In this document: positions 40,039 through 49,150 of the stretch, one piece after another
Layout of the letters: the number at the start of each line of letters is the position of its first letter
How positions within the stretch are numbered: the first letter of the stretch is position 1
NCBI GenBank assembly: GCA_947178505.1
Contig: CAMWYR010000008.1
Span: forward strand, 1-64,000
Direction of reading: 5' to 3'
Source: an uncultured Muribaculaceae bacterium
GTDB taxonomy: Bacteria; Bacteroidota; Bacteroidia; Bacteroidales; Muribaculaceae
DNA: 64,000 nucleotides
Translations under genes and position numbers: made by a program
The notes under the pieces: generated by a model
What the model saw: only the letters and a program-made list of their open reading frames with translations
The model's database searches: none
What the model was told of the DNA's origin: nothing

Positions 40039-40862
40039 ACGTCGGCTGAGTTCAGACTTTCTGATCCTGTTTTAGCTTCATTCCACAAAGCGTCCATCTC
40101 CTCGAGGGTAACGGAATCGAAAGACTTCCCCATCTCGCGAAGACGACGTTCGATATGATTGAAACGGGAGATGAATTTACGGTTGGTACGTTCAAGTGCA
40201 TTTTCAGGGTCAACTCCGTAGAGTCGCGCGGCATTGATGACGGAGAAGAGTAGATCCCCGAATTCTGATTCGAGACGCTCTTTCGATTTATCCCCCTCTT
40301 CAGCCTTCATCTCAGTCTCAACTTCCGAAAGTTCTTCCTTCACCTTTGCCCAGACGTCTTCACGTTTCTCCCAATCAAAACCGACGTTACGCGCCTTCTC
40401 CTGGATTCGGTTGGCCTTGATTAGCGCCGGAAGAGCGGAAGGCACACCGCTGAGTACGGTCTTGTTGCCATCTTTTTCCTTCTGCTTGATCTTTTCCCAG
40501 TTCTGCAGCACGTCATCAGCTGAATCGGCTTTTACGTCGCCGTAGATATGCGGATGACGGAACTTAAGCTTTTCAGTGAGCGATCGGCATACGTCGGCGA
40601 TATCGAATTCACCTTTCTCCTCCCCTATGCGGGCATAAAAGGCCACATGCAGGAGGACATCGCCGAGTTCCTTGCGGATATTTGCATTGTCTTCGGCAAT
40701 CAATGCGTCGCATAGCTCATAGACTTCTTCAATCGTGTTGGGACGCAACGATGCGTTGGTCTGCTTTCGGTCCCACGGGCACTGAACGCGCAACGTATCG
40801 AGCACATCGAGAAAATCTCCGAATGCCTTAAGTTTTTCCTCTTTTGTATGTTTTGGAGTCAT
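40035..40862 (-). CDS. mazG: Nucleoside triphosphate pyrophosphohydrolase MazG
   Basis: 'LRVQCPWDRKQTNASLRPNTIEEVYELCDALIAEDNANIRKELGDVLLHVAFYA'; ATG at 40862. Confidence 0.95.
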   Translation of the reverse strand: MTPKHTKEEKLKAFGDFLDVLDTLRVQCPWDRKQTNASLRPNTIEEVYELCDALIAEDNANIRKELGDVLLHVAFYARIGEEKGEFDIADVCRSLTEKLKFRHPHIYGDVKADSADDVLQNWEKIKQKEKDGNKTVLSGVPSALPALIKANRIQEKARNVGFDWEKREDVWAKVKEELSEVETEMKAEEGDKSKERLESEFGDLLFSVINAARLYGVDPENALERTNRKFISRFNHIERRLREMGKSFDSVTLEEMDALWNEAKTGSESLNSADV

Positions 40863-40864
40863 GT

Positions 40865-41554
40865 TCAAACCTGTGCGAGATAATATGAAAGAATCTGGAA
40901 TGTGCGTGCGGGGGCATCTGTCCAGAAATCAGTATACTCCTCAATATTCTTTCCGCTGCCCGGGCGGTCGCTCGTCACGCGGATAATGAGGAAGGGGACA
41001 TTGTTTCGGTAGCAGGTGTGGGCGATTGCTGCCGACTCCATATCGCATCCGAGTGCGCAAGGGAATTTTTCCTTTATTTCCTCCACTTCCTCGGGCCTGC
41101 TTATGAAACGGTCGCCGCTGCAGAGAAGGCCCACATGAATGTCGGCATCGGAGTCCTCGCTCACCTTGCGGAGAATTTCCACACCGTCGGAAGATGCCGT
41201 GAAATAAAGCGGACAATTGTCGGCGTGACCCTGCTCGGTGCCCGGACCGCACCACACGTCATGATATGCCACTTTATCGGCAATAAGCACCGACCCGATC
41301 TCCATTTGATCATCCACGCTGCCTGCCACACCGGAGTTGATCACCATGTCGGGCAGATAACGGTCGATAATCCGCTGCGTGCGGAGGGCCGCATTCACTT
41401 TTCCTATGCCGCACTGGGTGATCACATATTCATTGTCGCCTTCCCGACCCTCGTAAACCGGCGTACCATCGAGCGACGATTCTTTATAATCACCTAATTG
41501 TGAGAGAATTAAATCTAATTCCTTCCGCATTGCGGCTATAATGGCTATCTTCAT
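40865..41554 (-). CDS. mtnN: 5'-methylthioadenosine/S-adenosylhomocysteine nucleosidase
   Basis: 'KIAIIAAMRKELDLIL', 'VITQCGIGKVNAALRTQRIIDRYLPDMVINSGVAG', 'ALGCDMESAAIAHTCYRNNVPFLIIRVTSD'. Confidence 0.9.
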   Translation of the reverse strand: MKIAIIAAMRKELDLILSQLGDYKESSLDGTPVYEGREGDNEYVITQCGIGKVNAALRTQRIIDRYLPDMVINSGVAGSVDDQMEIGSVLIADKVAYHDVWCGPGTEQGHADNCPLYFTASSDGVEILRKVSEDSDADIHVGLLCSGDRFISRPEEVEEIKEKFPCALGCDMESAAIAHTCYRNNVPFLIIRVTSDRPGSGKNIEEYTDFWTDAPARTFQILSYYLAQV

Positions 41555-41641
41555 AATCAATTTTTATCTGATTTCAGATACAAATTTACAAAAAAAAACC
41601 TTATTTTCGCATTAAAATCTTTCACCATCCAACTCCCGCCC

Positions 41642-42247
41642 ATGGAAACAATCAAAATCTGGAACAATAAGGCCTCCGAGCGTCAACTGCGCGAACTTGC
41701 CCGTCGCCTCGACAACGGTGAAATCGCAATCGTTCCAACCGACTCTCTCTATGCTATTGTAGGCGACGCTCTTAATTCGAAAGTAATCGACCGTATCTGC
41801 CGGCTGAAGGGTATCAACCCCGATAAGACCAACCTCTCAATCATCTGCCCTGACATATCGACGGCCGCCGAGTATGCACGGATTGAAAACAATGGATACA
41901 AGATGCTGAAAGAATACACGCCGGGGCCCTTTACCTGGCTCTTCCGCAGCGTGTCGACTCTTCCGAAGGCTTTCAAAGGAAGAAAGACAGTTGGAGTGCG
42001 CATTCCCGACAACGAGTTTGCCCGCGAACTTGCCCAAACGCTCGGGCGCCCGCTCATCACCACCAGCATAGAATTCGAAGATGATGACTATGCCATCAAT
42101 CCCGGACTTATCGCTGAGAATTACGAAGGAAAGGTAGACTTTATGGTGGAAGGGGAAGAGGGCATAACGGAGGCATCAACCATCGTTGACCTTACTGACG
42201 GCACGCCGGTAGTGACCCGCGATGGGCTCGGCAAATTAGAGGACTGA
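41642..42247 (+). CDS. Sua5/YciO/YrdC family protein (L-threonylcarbamoyladenylate synthase-like)
   Basis: 'GEIAIVPTDSLYAIVGDA', 'RLKGINPDKTNLSIICPDI', 'YTPGPFTWLFRS', 'VGVRIPDNEFARELAQTLGRPLITTS'. Confidence 0.92.
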   Translation: METIKIWNNKASERQLRELARRLDNGEIAIVPTDSLYAIVGDALNSKVIDRICRLKGINPDKTNLSIICPDISTAAEYARIENNGYKMLKEYTPGPFTWLFRSVSTLPKAFKGRKTVGVRIPDNEFARELAQTLGRPLITTSIEFEDDDYAINPGLIAENYEGKVDFMVEGEEGITEASTIVDLTDGTPVVTRDGLGKLED

Positions 42248-42253
42248 ACGGCC

Positions 42254-42571
42254 TCATAATTCGAACACCACAAACTCCACGATAAATCCGATTACGGCCA
42301 GAATCAGTGCCACGAGCGCACAGACATCAAGTTTGTCGGCTGCCACCGGACTCATGCGCCTGATGTAGAGCGAGGCGAGATGCGCGAACACCCCGATAAA
42401 GCAGAAGAACTCTGAGATAAAGCCCCACCAGGGTAATGCCAGGAACATGGAGAATACTATGAGCGCGACCACAAGTATCATAGATATCCATGCCACGGCT
42501 TTTGATTCGATAAGTTTCACTTGAGTAAATTTTGAGTTATTGAAGTTTTCTATTTTTACGGGAACTGACAA
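42254..42571 (-). CDS. Small membrane protein of unknown function (start uncertain)
   Basis: Three to four hydrophobic segments; listed start is TTG, GTG at 42520 is an alternative. Confidence 0.5.
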   Translation of the reverse strand: MSVPVKIENFNNSKFTQVKLIESKAVAWISMILVVALIVFSMFLALPWWGFISEFFCFIGVFAHLASLYIRRMSPVAADKLDVCALVALILAVIGFIVEFVVFEL

Positions 42572-42582
42572 CGAATTGGTAA

Positions 42583-43527
42583 TTACCTCGCGAGCTTGAC
42601 GCCATAAAGCTTGCCCGCCTCGTCAAGAGCCACGAGCACATAATATCCTGCCGGCAATGCCGACAGGTCAAGATTGACCGTATCGGTGTTGCGGAAATAA
42701 CGTTCCTGCTCGCGCTTGCCCTGCACTGAGTAAACACGAGCCATCCGCACTTCAGAGGGAAATTTCACGGTATAATGGGCCCCTCCCCACAGGCTCACGA
42801 CAGGCCGCGTAGGCGAAATGAGTTCTTCCAGGGCTGCCTGTCGCGCTCGCGTCTCCTCCTCAATGTCGCGCATGAAATCCTCAAAGAGACTGAAAGTTAT
42901 ATAGTCATCTTCCTCGCTCACATCATCGAGCGTATAACTCCGGTAGTTCTCGGGGTTATATATCTCGAATTCCACTGCCGAAGGCATCATGATGGAGTTG
43001 TTGCGGCGGTCAATACGTTCAATCTTTTCTTGCGCTTCGTCGGTAAGGGCTCCGAATTCCGGAGTGGAATAAGGATTCTCGAGCACTCCGGATATATGAA
43101 CCGGCAGATTTTGCCAGGCTGCTATAGCGCGCTCCGGCACCCGCGAATCGTAGCGTATAAGTTCGATTTCATGGGCATACTGGCTGAGAAGATCCTGCTC
43201 TTCGTCGTTGAGCTTCGAACGGTCGAATTTTCCGGTCCGGCTGTAGCCCAAGATGGGATAGGCCTTGTTTTCTCCGGAGATGATTACAAAGCCACCTGCC
43301 GGATGATTGTAGATGTAGAACGGGGCAAACAGACGGTCGGTCGTAAGCTGACGTCCGTTCCATGCCAGTTTGGGGGCCGTCATAAAACGCCCGTAAGCAG
43401 CATTGAAGAATGTCTGCGCAATTCCGGAGGCCTGCTTTTGCGACACGATCTCCGCGCCGGCGATTCCCGACACGCATACTAATGCCGCTCCCGCGAGCCA
43501 ATATTTCATATTCCTGATCTTTCCCAT
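42583..43527 (-). CDS. Secreted Spi-domain (streptopain propeptide/inhibitor-like) protein without protease domain, T9SS-like C-term
   Basis: 'KQASGIAQTFFNAAYGRF...FYIYNHPAGGFVIISGENKAYPILGYSRTGKF' aligns by eye with the C10 propeptide in the 6984 gene; no Cys in the mature region; C-term 'ARVYSVQGKREQERYFRNTDTVNLDLSALPAGYYVLVALDEAGKLYGVKLAR'. Confidence 0.7.
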   Translation of the reverse strand: MGKIRNMKYWLAGAALVCVSGIAGAEIVSQKQASGIAQTFFNAAYGRFMTAPKLAWNGRQLTTDRLFAPFYIYNHPAGGFVIISGENKAYPILGYSRTGKFDRSKLNDEEQDLLSQYAHEIELIRYDSRVPERAIAAWQNLPVHISGVLENPYSTPEFGALTDEAQEKIERIDRRNNSIMMPSAVEFEIYNPENYRSYTLDDVSEEDDYITFSLFEDFMRDIEEETRARQAALEELISPTRPVVSLWGGAHYTVKFPSEVRMARVYSVQGKREQERYFRNTDTVNLDLSALPAGYYVLVALDEAGKLYGVKLAR

Positions 43528-43653
43528 ATCTATATAACGCTCGGGATTGTGATTAATTACGACTTTGCCGATAATTAAGACTCCATCCACTAAAGCGCAC
43601 ATGTTGCCGGAGCATCATGTGCGCTTGGTCTGTCGTGTATGTTAATTTCAGCT

Positions 43654-45381
43654 TTAGAGTTCTGAATCAAACACCTGAGTTTCTTTTATTTCCTCCTTAA
43701 CATCTTCTTTCTGCTGAATGTTGGGGAGTTCGAGACCGAGGTGCTTCTTCCTGTCGACGGCCTTAAGCACGAATCCGAGAATCAGCGCCGCCACACCGAG
43801 ACAGGCGAGCATCACGAGGGGCGCGGTATAGTTGTAGCTGACGGCAGCCTGTTCGGGTGTGAGGATACCGGCTGCCTCATCGGCAACGATCTGGGGATTG
43901 GTGTTGGTCAGGATCTTACCGATAAGCATCGGGAAGAGCCAGAGACCGATGTTCTGGATCCAGAAGATGAGTGCGTAGGCCGACCCGATAATCTTGGCAT
44001 CCACGAGCTTAGGCACACTGGGCCAAAGCGATGCGGGCACAAGCGAGAAGGAGGCCCCGAGCACGAGAATTGTCACATAGGCCACGAAGACTCCACCCAC
44101 AGGGCTATCCTTGAACATCGGAAGGATGAAGGCAAAGGTAAGGTGGCAAAGGATGAGGAGCAATGCACCGAGGATAAGCATCGACGCCGCCTTACCTTTA
44201 TAGTCGACGTAGTTACCGAGAATAGGAGTAATGCCCACGGCGAGAAGGGGGAACACCGCGAAGATGGCCGCAGCCGACTGACGCATATAACCCATGTAGC
44301 AGTAGACCACGAGCGCTGCGATAGCGATGAAGAGCATGATGGTCTTGATGCTCTTATTCTTGGAGAAGTTGCTCGCAAATGATGCGACGGCCACGATAAT
44401 CATGATGATATATTGCACGACGGCAACTGAATCCGTGGCCCAGAAAGAAGTGGGATCAACATCGGTGAACGACAGGTTGCACTGGAGCATGTTGACCGCA
44501 TATTTCTGGAAGGGGAATATAGCTGAGTAGTAGAGCACGCAGAGAAGCGCGACCACCCAGAATGCCCAGCTAGAGAGGATCTTTCCAAGATCGGAAATCT
44601 TAAAGGGCTCATCCTTCTCCTCAGCCTCACCGCTCTGTTCGTCGAGCTTCTTATCCATAAAGAAGTAGACGATGAACATTATGAGGGCTATCATGAGAAG
44701 CACTACTGCGAAAGCGACCGAGCGGGATACGCTGATATCGCCGCCGAGTTCGGCGAAGAGCGGAGAGAATATCATACATGTAGCTACGCCGAGACGAGCA
44801 AGGGCCATCTCGGAGCCCATTGCGAGAGCCATCTCACGACCCTTGAACCATTTGACGATACCACGGCTCACCGTTATACCGGCCATTTCCACACCACAGC
44901 CGAAGATCATGAAACCGACTGCAGAGAATTTTGCCGACGCGGGCATACCTTCGTAGAAGGGAGAGATGCCGAGTTCGTCGAAGACGGGGATGTAATTGAG
45001 ATGGTTGGTAAACCAGATGTCGAGCGATGAACCGAGGAAGGCGTCGGTGAGCGCATACCAGTTGATGACGGCACCCACCAGCATCACGGCTCCGGAGAGC
45101 ACGGCGGTGAAGCGCACGCCCATCTTGTCGAGGATGATACCCGCAAATATGAGGAAGAATATAAAGACGTTGAGGAATGTCTCAGAGCCCTGCATTGTTC
45201 CGAATGCTGTGGAGTCCCAGCCTCGGGTTGACTGCAGAAGGTCCTTGATCGGAGAGAGGATGTCCATAAATATATATGAACAGAACATTGCGAATGCGAG
45301 CAGACCTAACGCCGTCCAACGGGCCCAGGCCTTATCGCGCAACAATTCGCCCTTGACGGGCGCGGAGATTGTGTTAGCCAT
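43654..45381 (-). CDS. MFS transporter
   Basis: 575 aa, about 12 TMs; 'LDKMGVRFTAVLSGAVMLVGAVINWYAL'. Confidence 0.85.
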   Translation of the reverse strand: MANTISAPVKGELLRDKAWARWTALGLLAFAMFCSYIFMDILSPIKDLLQSTRGWDSTAFGTMQGSETFLNVFIFFLIFAGIILDKMGVRFTAVLSGAVMLVGAVINWYALTDAFLGSSLDIWFTNHLNYIPVFDELGISPFYEGMPASAKFSAVGFMIFGCGVEMAGITVSRGIVKWFKGREMALAMGSEMALARLGVATCMIFSPLFAELGGDISVSRSVAFAVVLLMIALIMFIVYFFMDKKLDEQSGEAEEKDEPFKISDLGKILSSWAFWVVALLCVLYYSAIFPFQKYAVNMLQCNLSFTDVDPTSFWATDSVAVVQYIIMIIVAVASFASNFSKNKSIKTIMLFIAIAALVVYCYMGYMRQSAAAIFAVFPLLAVGITPILGNYVDYKGKAASMLILGALLLILCHLTFAFILPMFKDSPVGGVFVAYVTILVLGASFSLVPASLWPSVPKLVDAKIIGSAYALIFWIQNIGLWLFPMLIGKILTNTNPQIVADEAAGILTPEQAAVSYNYTAPLVMLACLGVAALILGFVLKAVDRKKHLGLELPNIQQKEDVKEEIKETQVFDSEL

Positions 45382-45443
45382 ATTTAAATTGTTTCGTGAT
45401 GTGTAGTTTAGTTCTAAATCCTTTGCGTTGACCTTACGGTTGG

Positions 45444-45866
45444 TCAGGGAAGGAGTTCATCGAGAGCCGAGGCGAGTTGTTCGGGATCGCCCCCCTCTAA
45501 TCTCCTTATCTCCCGCCCATTTTCATCAAGGAAGATAAAGGTAGGCACGGATTTTATGCCGTAACGGTGCGTGAGCTCAATGTCTTCGTCAACGTCAATG
45601 CTACGGAAGTTAACCCGAGGCGAATATTCGCTTCTCAGAATCTCGACTGCAGGGGCTATTTTCTTGCAAGGCGTGCACCAGTCGGCATGGAAATGCAGAA
45701 GTGTGCTCCGCTTGGTGCGGGTGTGCGTACCGGAGGATAGTGCGGAAGTATCTTCTGTTGCTGATCTTGCATAGGTTTTGGCTTTACCTGAATTGCAGGA
45801 GGTTGCAGTCAGTATGACCAATGCCAACATCGGAAGAAGCACCTTAAGGGTTGCCTTTATTCCCAT
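45444..45866 (-). CDS. Thioredoxin-like lipoprotein
   Basis: 'LHFHADWCTPCKKIAPAVEILRSEYSPRVNFRSIDVDEDIELTHRYGIKSVPTFIF'; lipobox 'ILTATSC'. Confidence 0.9.
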   Translation of the reverse strand: MGIKATLKVLLPMLALVILTATSCNSGKAKTYARSATEDTSALSSGTHTRTKRSTLLHFHADWCTPCKKIAPAVEILRSEYSPRVNFRSIDVDEDIELTHRYGIKSVPTFIFLDENGREIRRLEGGDPEQLASALDELLP

Positions 45867-45940
45867 TGTTCTTCTATTTCACGACAAAGATAACTATAAT
45901 TTCTGAAAAACAGTCAATATCCGTAAATTTTCCTTGTGTT

Positions 45941-46522
45941 CTATAATCGCATATTGGTCATTTCTTCTCCGGCAAACGTGCGCCGGGCCACGGGCCGGAA
46001 ACCCAGACTGTCATAGAGTCGACGTGCGCCCGGATTATGGTCGGCCACGAGTAATCCAAGCGGTAAACCGGCCTCATCTGCTTTTCTGCAGGCATCGGTA
46101 ATGAGAACTTTTGCTACACCACGGCCACGGTATTCGGGCACGACAGCGAGCGAATCAAGATAAAATTCTTCACCCGTAGTTTCCTCAGGCACAGCCTCCA
46201 CCTCTTCCGGGGTCATCCCCCAGCCGAATCGGTTATTTGCTTCCTCAAAGAAGCTACGGCGCAATTCGCGTAAGCACGCGCCGGGATAGCTCACGCAAAC
46301 GCCGGCCTTATGTTTTCCGTCAACCAAGGCAATTCTCGAATTGAGGTAGGAATACTGTGAATCAGTGCGCCGCGCAAGAGCCGTGAACATCTCCTTTACT
46401 TCCTGACGGTCCCGGCCCCCTCCTATTCCGGCCACTATCTCCTCTCCTACTGCCTCCAGAATAGCCTCTGCAATCATTGGAGCATCTTCCGGACCCGCAT
46501 CTATTATTTCAATTGCTTTCAT
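45941..46522 (-). CDS. GNAT family N-acetyltransferase
   Basis: 'EFYLDSLAVVPEYRGRGVAKVLITDACRKADEAGLPLGLLVADHNPGARRLYDSLGFRPV'. Confidence 0.92.
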   Translation of the reverse strand: MKAIEIIDAGPEDAPMIAEAILEAVGEEIVAGIGGGRDRQEVKEMFTALARRTDSQYSYLNSRIALVDGKHKAGVCVSYPGACLRELRRSFFEEANNRFGWGMTPEEVEAVPEETTGEEFYLDSLAVVPEYRGRGVAKVLITDACRKADEAGLPLGLLVADHNPGARRLYDSLGFRPVARRTFAGEEMTNMRL

Positions 46523-46534
46523 CTCTTATAATAG

Positions 46535-46564
46535 CCGGGCGCCTCTGGAGGGAGACGCCCGGCG
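46535..46564 (-). terminator. Hairpin downstream of PPi-PFK gene
   Basis: GCCGGGCG (46535-46542)/CGCCCGGC (46557-46564); weak T-tract. Confidence 0.55.
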
Positions 46565-46586
46565 AATTTTTCAGTTGGCGATGTTA

Positions 46587-48245
46587 TCAGTTGATTTCCT
46601 TATCGTGCTCAAGAAGCAGAGTCATTGACGGACGGTCGCAGATTTCCGAGGGACCGAAGTACTGGATAGGACCGGGATACTGATAAAGAGTGTTGAGGGC
46701 GATTGTCTCACGCATTGAAGCGAACTTGAGATAGGGACGGCCCTTGAGATCAACGAGTGCCTTCTGGATCACAGGCTTCATCTCACCCTTGCGACGCTCC
46801 ATATTCATCATCATTGTGATTGGAATACCACCGGCAATCCACTCTTCAGAGGGCTCGGTAAGGTTGCGCACACTCGACATATAGCCGGTGAGGCCTGAGT
46901 TGATCAGCATCGCTGCATTGTAACCGAGGGCATAGGTATAGTCTGCATCGAAGTTGGTCGGGTCAGCGCAGCGACCTTCATAACCGAAGAAGTGATGCTG
47001 CGTGTTGAACTTGCCGCTGTATTCGCCTTCTGCAGCCATCTCATCAAGACGCTTAGCCACCATTTCAGAGAGGAGGCTTTCAGTCTCAATAAGCGATACC
47101 TGCACATTGCCGTGGCTGTCGCGATCGAGGCTGAGCTGGAGGGCGATATGGCGGGGAAGGCTCTTGTAGAGATCTGCGTTAGTAGCTGTCAGATAGCTGT
47201 GGATCTTCTCAAGCTTATCATTGTCATCGAGGCCGGCGAGATCGTCTGCATGAAGCTCGATCACGTCGTTGAGCTCGGCGATGAGCGCTTTCATAGAGGG
47301 AATGAACTCGATAAGACCCTCGGGGATGAGGACAGTACCGAAGTTCCAGCCAAGCTTAGCACGCTCGGAAACAACGTAGCAGATGTAGCTTACGATGTTG
47401 TCGAGAGTCATACGCTTAGCCTGCACTTCCTCCGAAATGAGGCAGATATTGGGCTGAGTCTCAAGAGCGCACTCCAGGGCGATATGCGATGCAGAGCGGC
47501 CCATGAGCTTGATGAAGTGATAATACTTCTTGGCTGAATTACAGTCGCGCTGGATGTTACCGATAACCTCGCTGTAGACCTTGCATGCAGTATCGAAACC
47601 GAAGGAGGTCTCGATCCACTTGTTCTTGAGGTCGCCATCGATGGTTTTGGGCACACCGATCACCTGAACGCCGGCGTTGATATTCTTATAATATTCAGCA
47701 AGCACCGCAGCGTTGGTGTTGGAGTCGTCACCGCCGATAATTACGAGGGCCTTGATATTGAGTTCCTTAAGAATCTTCAGACCTTCATCAAACTGCTCGG
47801 GCTTCTCAAGTTTGGTGCGGCCCGAACCGATGATATCGAAACCACCCGTGTTGCGGTATTCCTTAATGATACCTGCGGTGAGCTCCATGTACTGATGGTT
47901 GATGAAACCGGCAGGCCCCATGAGGAAGCCGTAGAGACGATTCTCCTTATTGAGCTTCTTGAGACCATCGAAGATACCTGAAACGACGTTGTGTCCGCCG
48001 GGTGCCTGGCCACCGGAGAGGATGATGCCGACATTGAACGGCTCTTCAACACGCACGGGTTGATCATCGTGCTCGAACTCTACCACGGGCATTCCGTATG
48101 TGTGAGGAAAGAGTTCCTTGATTTCGGCCTGGTTGGCAACCGATTCAGTAGGCTCACCTACCTTGACTTTCACTGATCCCTGCAGGGCTTTGGGGAGCTT
48201 GGGCTGATACTCAGCTCTTACCCGCTGAAGTGGACTTTTTTTCAT
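46587..48245 (-). CDS. pfp: Diphosphate--fructose-6-phosphate 1-phosphotransferase
   Basis: 'GIILSGGQAPGGHNVVSGIFDGL', 'ALVIIGGDDSNTNAAVLAEYY', 'GVPKTIDGDLKNKWIETSFGFDTACKVYSEVIGNI'. Confidence 0.95.
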   Translation of the reverse strand: MKKSPLQRVRAEYQPKLPKALQGSVKVKVGEPTESVANQAEIKELFPHTYGMPVVEFEHDDQPVRVEEPFNVGIILSGGQAPGGHNVVSGIFDGLKKLNKENRLYGFLMGPAGFINHQYMELTAGIIKEYRNTGGFDIIGSGRTKLEKPEQFDEGLKILKELNIKALVIIGGDDSNTNAAVLAEYYKNINAGVQVIGVPKTIDGDLKNKWIETSFGFDTACKVYSEVIGNIQRDCNSAKKYYHFIKLMGRSASHIALECALETQPNICLISEEVQAKRMTLDNIVSYICYVVSERAKLGWNFGTVLIPEGLIEFIPSMKALIAELNDVIELHADDLAGLDDNDKLEKIHSYLTATNADLYKSLPRHIALQLSLDRDSHGNVQVSLIETESLLSEMVAKRLDEMAAEGEYSGKFNTQHHFFGYEGRCADPTNFDADYTYALGYNAAMLINSGLTGYMSSVRNLTEPSEEWIAGGIPITMMMNMERRKGEMKPVIQKALVDLKGRPYLKFASMRETIALNTLYQYPGPIQYFGPSEICDRPSMTLLLEHDKEIN

Positions 48246-48383
48246 CGTTGTGTATAGGGTTATAAATTTTCGTTCGTTGGTGCAAAATTACAAAATTATT
48301 TGCAGTTATTAAGTAAGTGAAATCAAAAAATTCATTTCCGACAGGTCAAAAAAATGTTAATTGACCCTGTTGGGAATAACTTT

Positions 48384-49145
48384 CTATGCCTTCCCCTGCG
48401 CGCGGAGATAGGCTTCAGCCTCCTCGAGATCAGCCGGAGTGTCAATTCCGATAGTCTGCACATCCGACACGCCAACGCGCACGGAAATGCCGTGCTGGAG
48501 CCAGCGAAGCTGCTCAAGGCTCTCCGCTTTCTCAAGACTCGTCTCCGGAAGGGCAACTATCCTCTTCAGCACGTCCGCACGGTATGCATAGATACCGATA
48601 TGCGAGAAATACTGATGATTCACGGGCCAGTCTTCCTTCTCGACATTCCGTATGTAAGGAATGACACTCCGTGAGAAATATAGAGCCTTATCCTCATCCG
48701 ACTTCACGAGCTTCACAAGATTAGGATTATCAAGCGCCTCATATCCAGCTGACGGATCGAACGGCCGCGCAAGCGTTGCTATCTTCGTATCATCATAAGT
48801 ATCGAAGATTTCCTTAAGCGCGAGAATCTGTGCCGGATCGATAAAAGGCTCATCTCCCTGCACATTGATCACGACCTCAGCGTCAGAATTAAGATTTCTG
48901 TAGGCTTCTTCTATACGCTCCGTGCCGCTGCGATGTGCGGAGGAGGTCATGACGGCCTCAAAACCCTTCTCTCTTACGCGGGAGGCAATAAGATCATTAT
49001 CAGTCGCGACCGCTAGAGGAATGCCTGTCTTAGCTACCTGACGACACACGCGTATTATCATTTCCTCACCGCAAATCTTAGCCAAAGGCTTCCCGGGGAA
49101 ACGTGACGACTCATATCGAGCCGGAATCAATACGATACATTTCAT
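48384..49145 (-). CDS. kdsB: 3-deoxy-manno-octulosonate cytidylyltransferase
   Basis: 'KCIVLIPARYESSRFPGKPLAKICGEEMIIRVCRQV', 'VVINVQGDEPFIDPAQI', 'HIGIYAYRADVLKRI'; ATG at 49145. Confidence 0.96.
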   Translation of the reverse strand: MKCIVLIPARYESSRFPGKPLAKICGEEMIIRVCRQVAKTGIPLAVATDNDLIASRVREKGFEAVMTSSAHRSGTERIEEAYRNLNSDAEVVINVQGDEPFIDPAQILALKEIFDTYDDTKIATLARPFDPSAGYEALDNPNLVKLVKSDEDKALYFSRSVIPYIRNVEKEDWPVNHQYFSHIGIYAYRADVLKRIVALPETSLEKAESLEQLRWLQHGISVRVGVSDVQTIGIDTPADLEEAEAYLRAQGKA

Positions 49146-49150
49146 GATTT

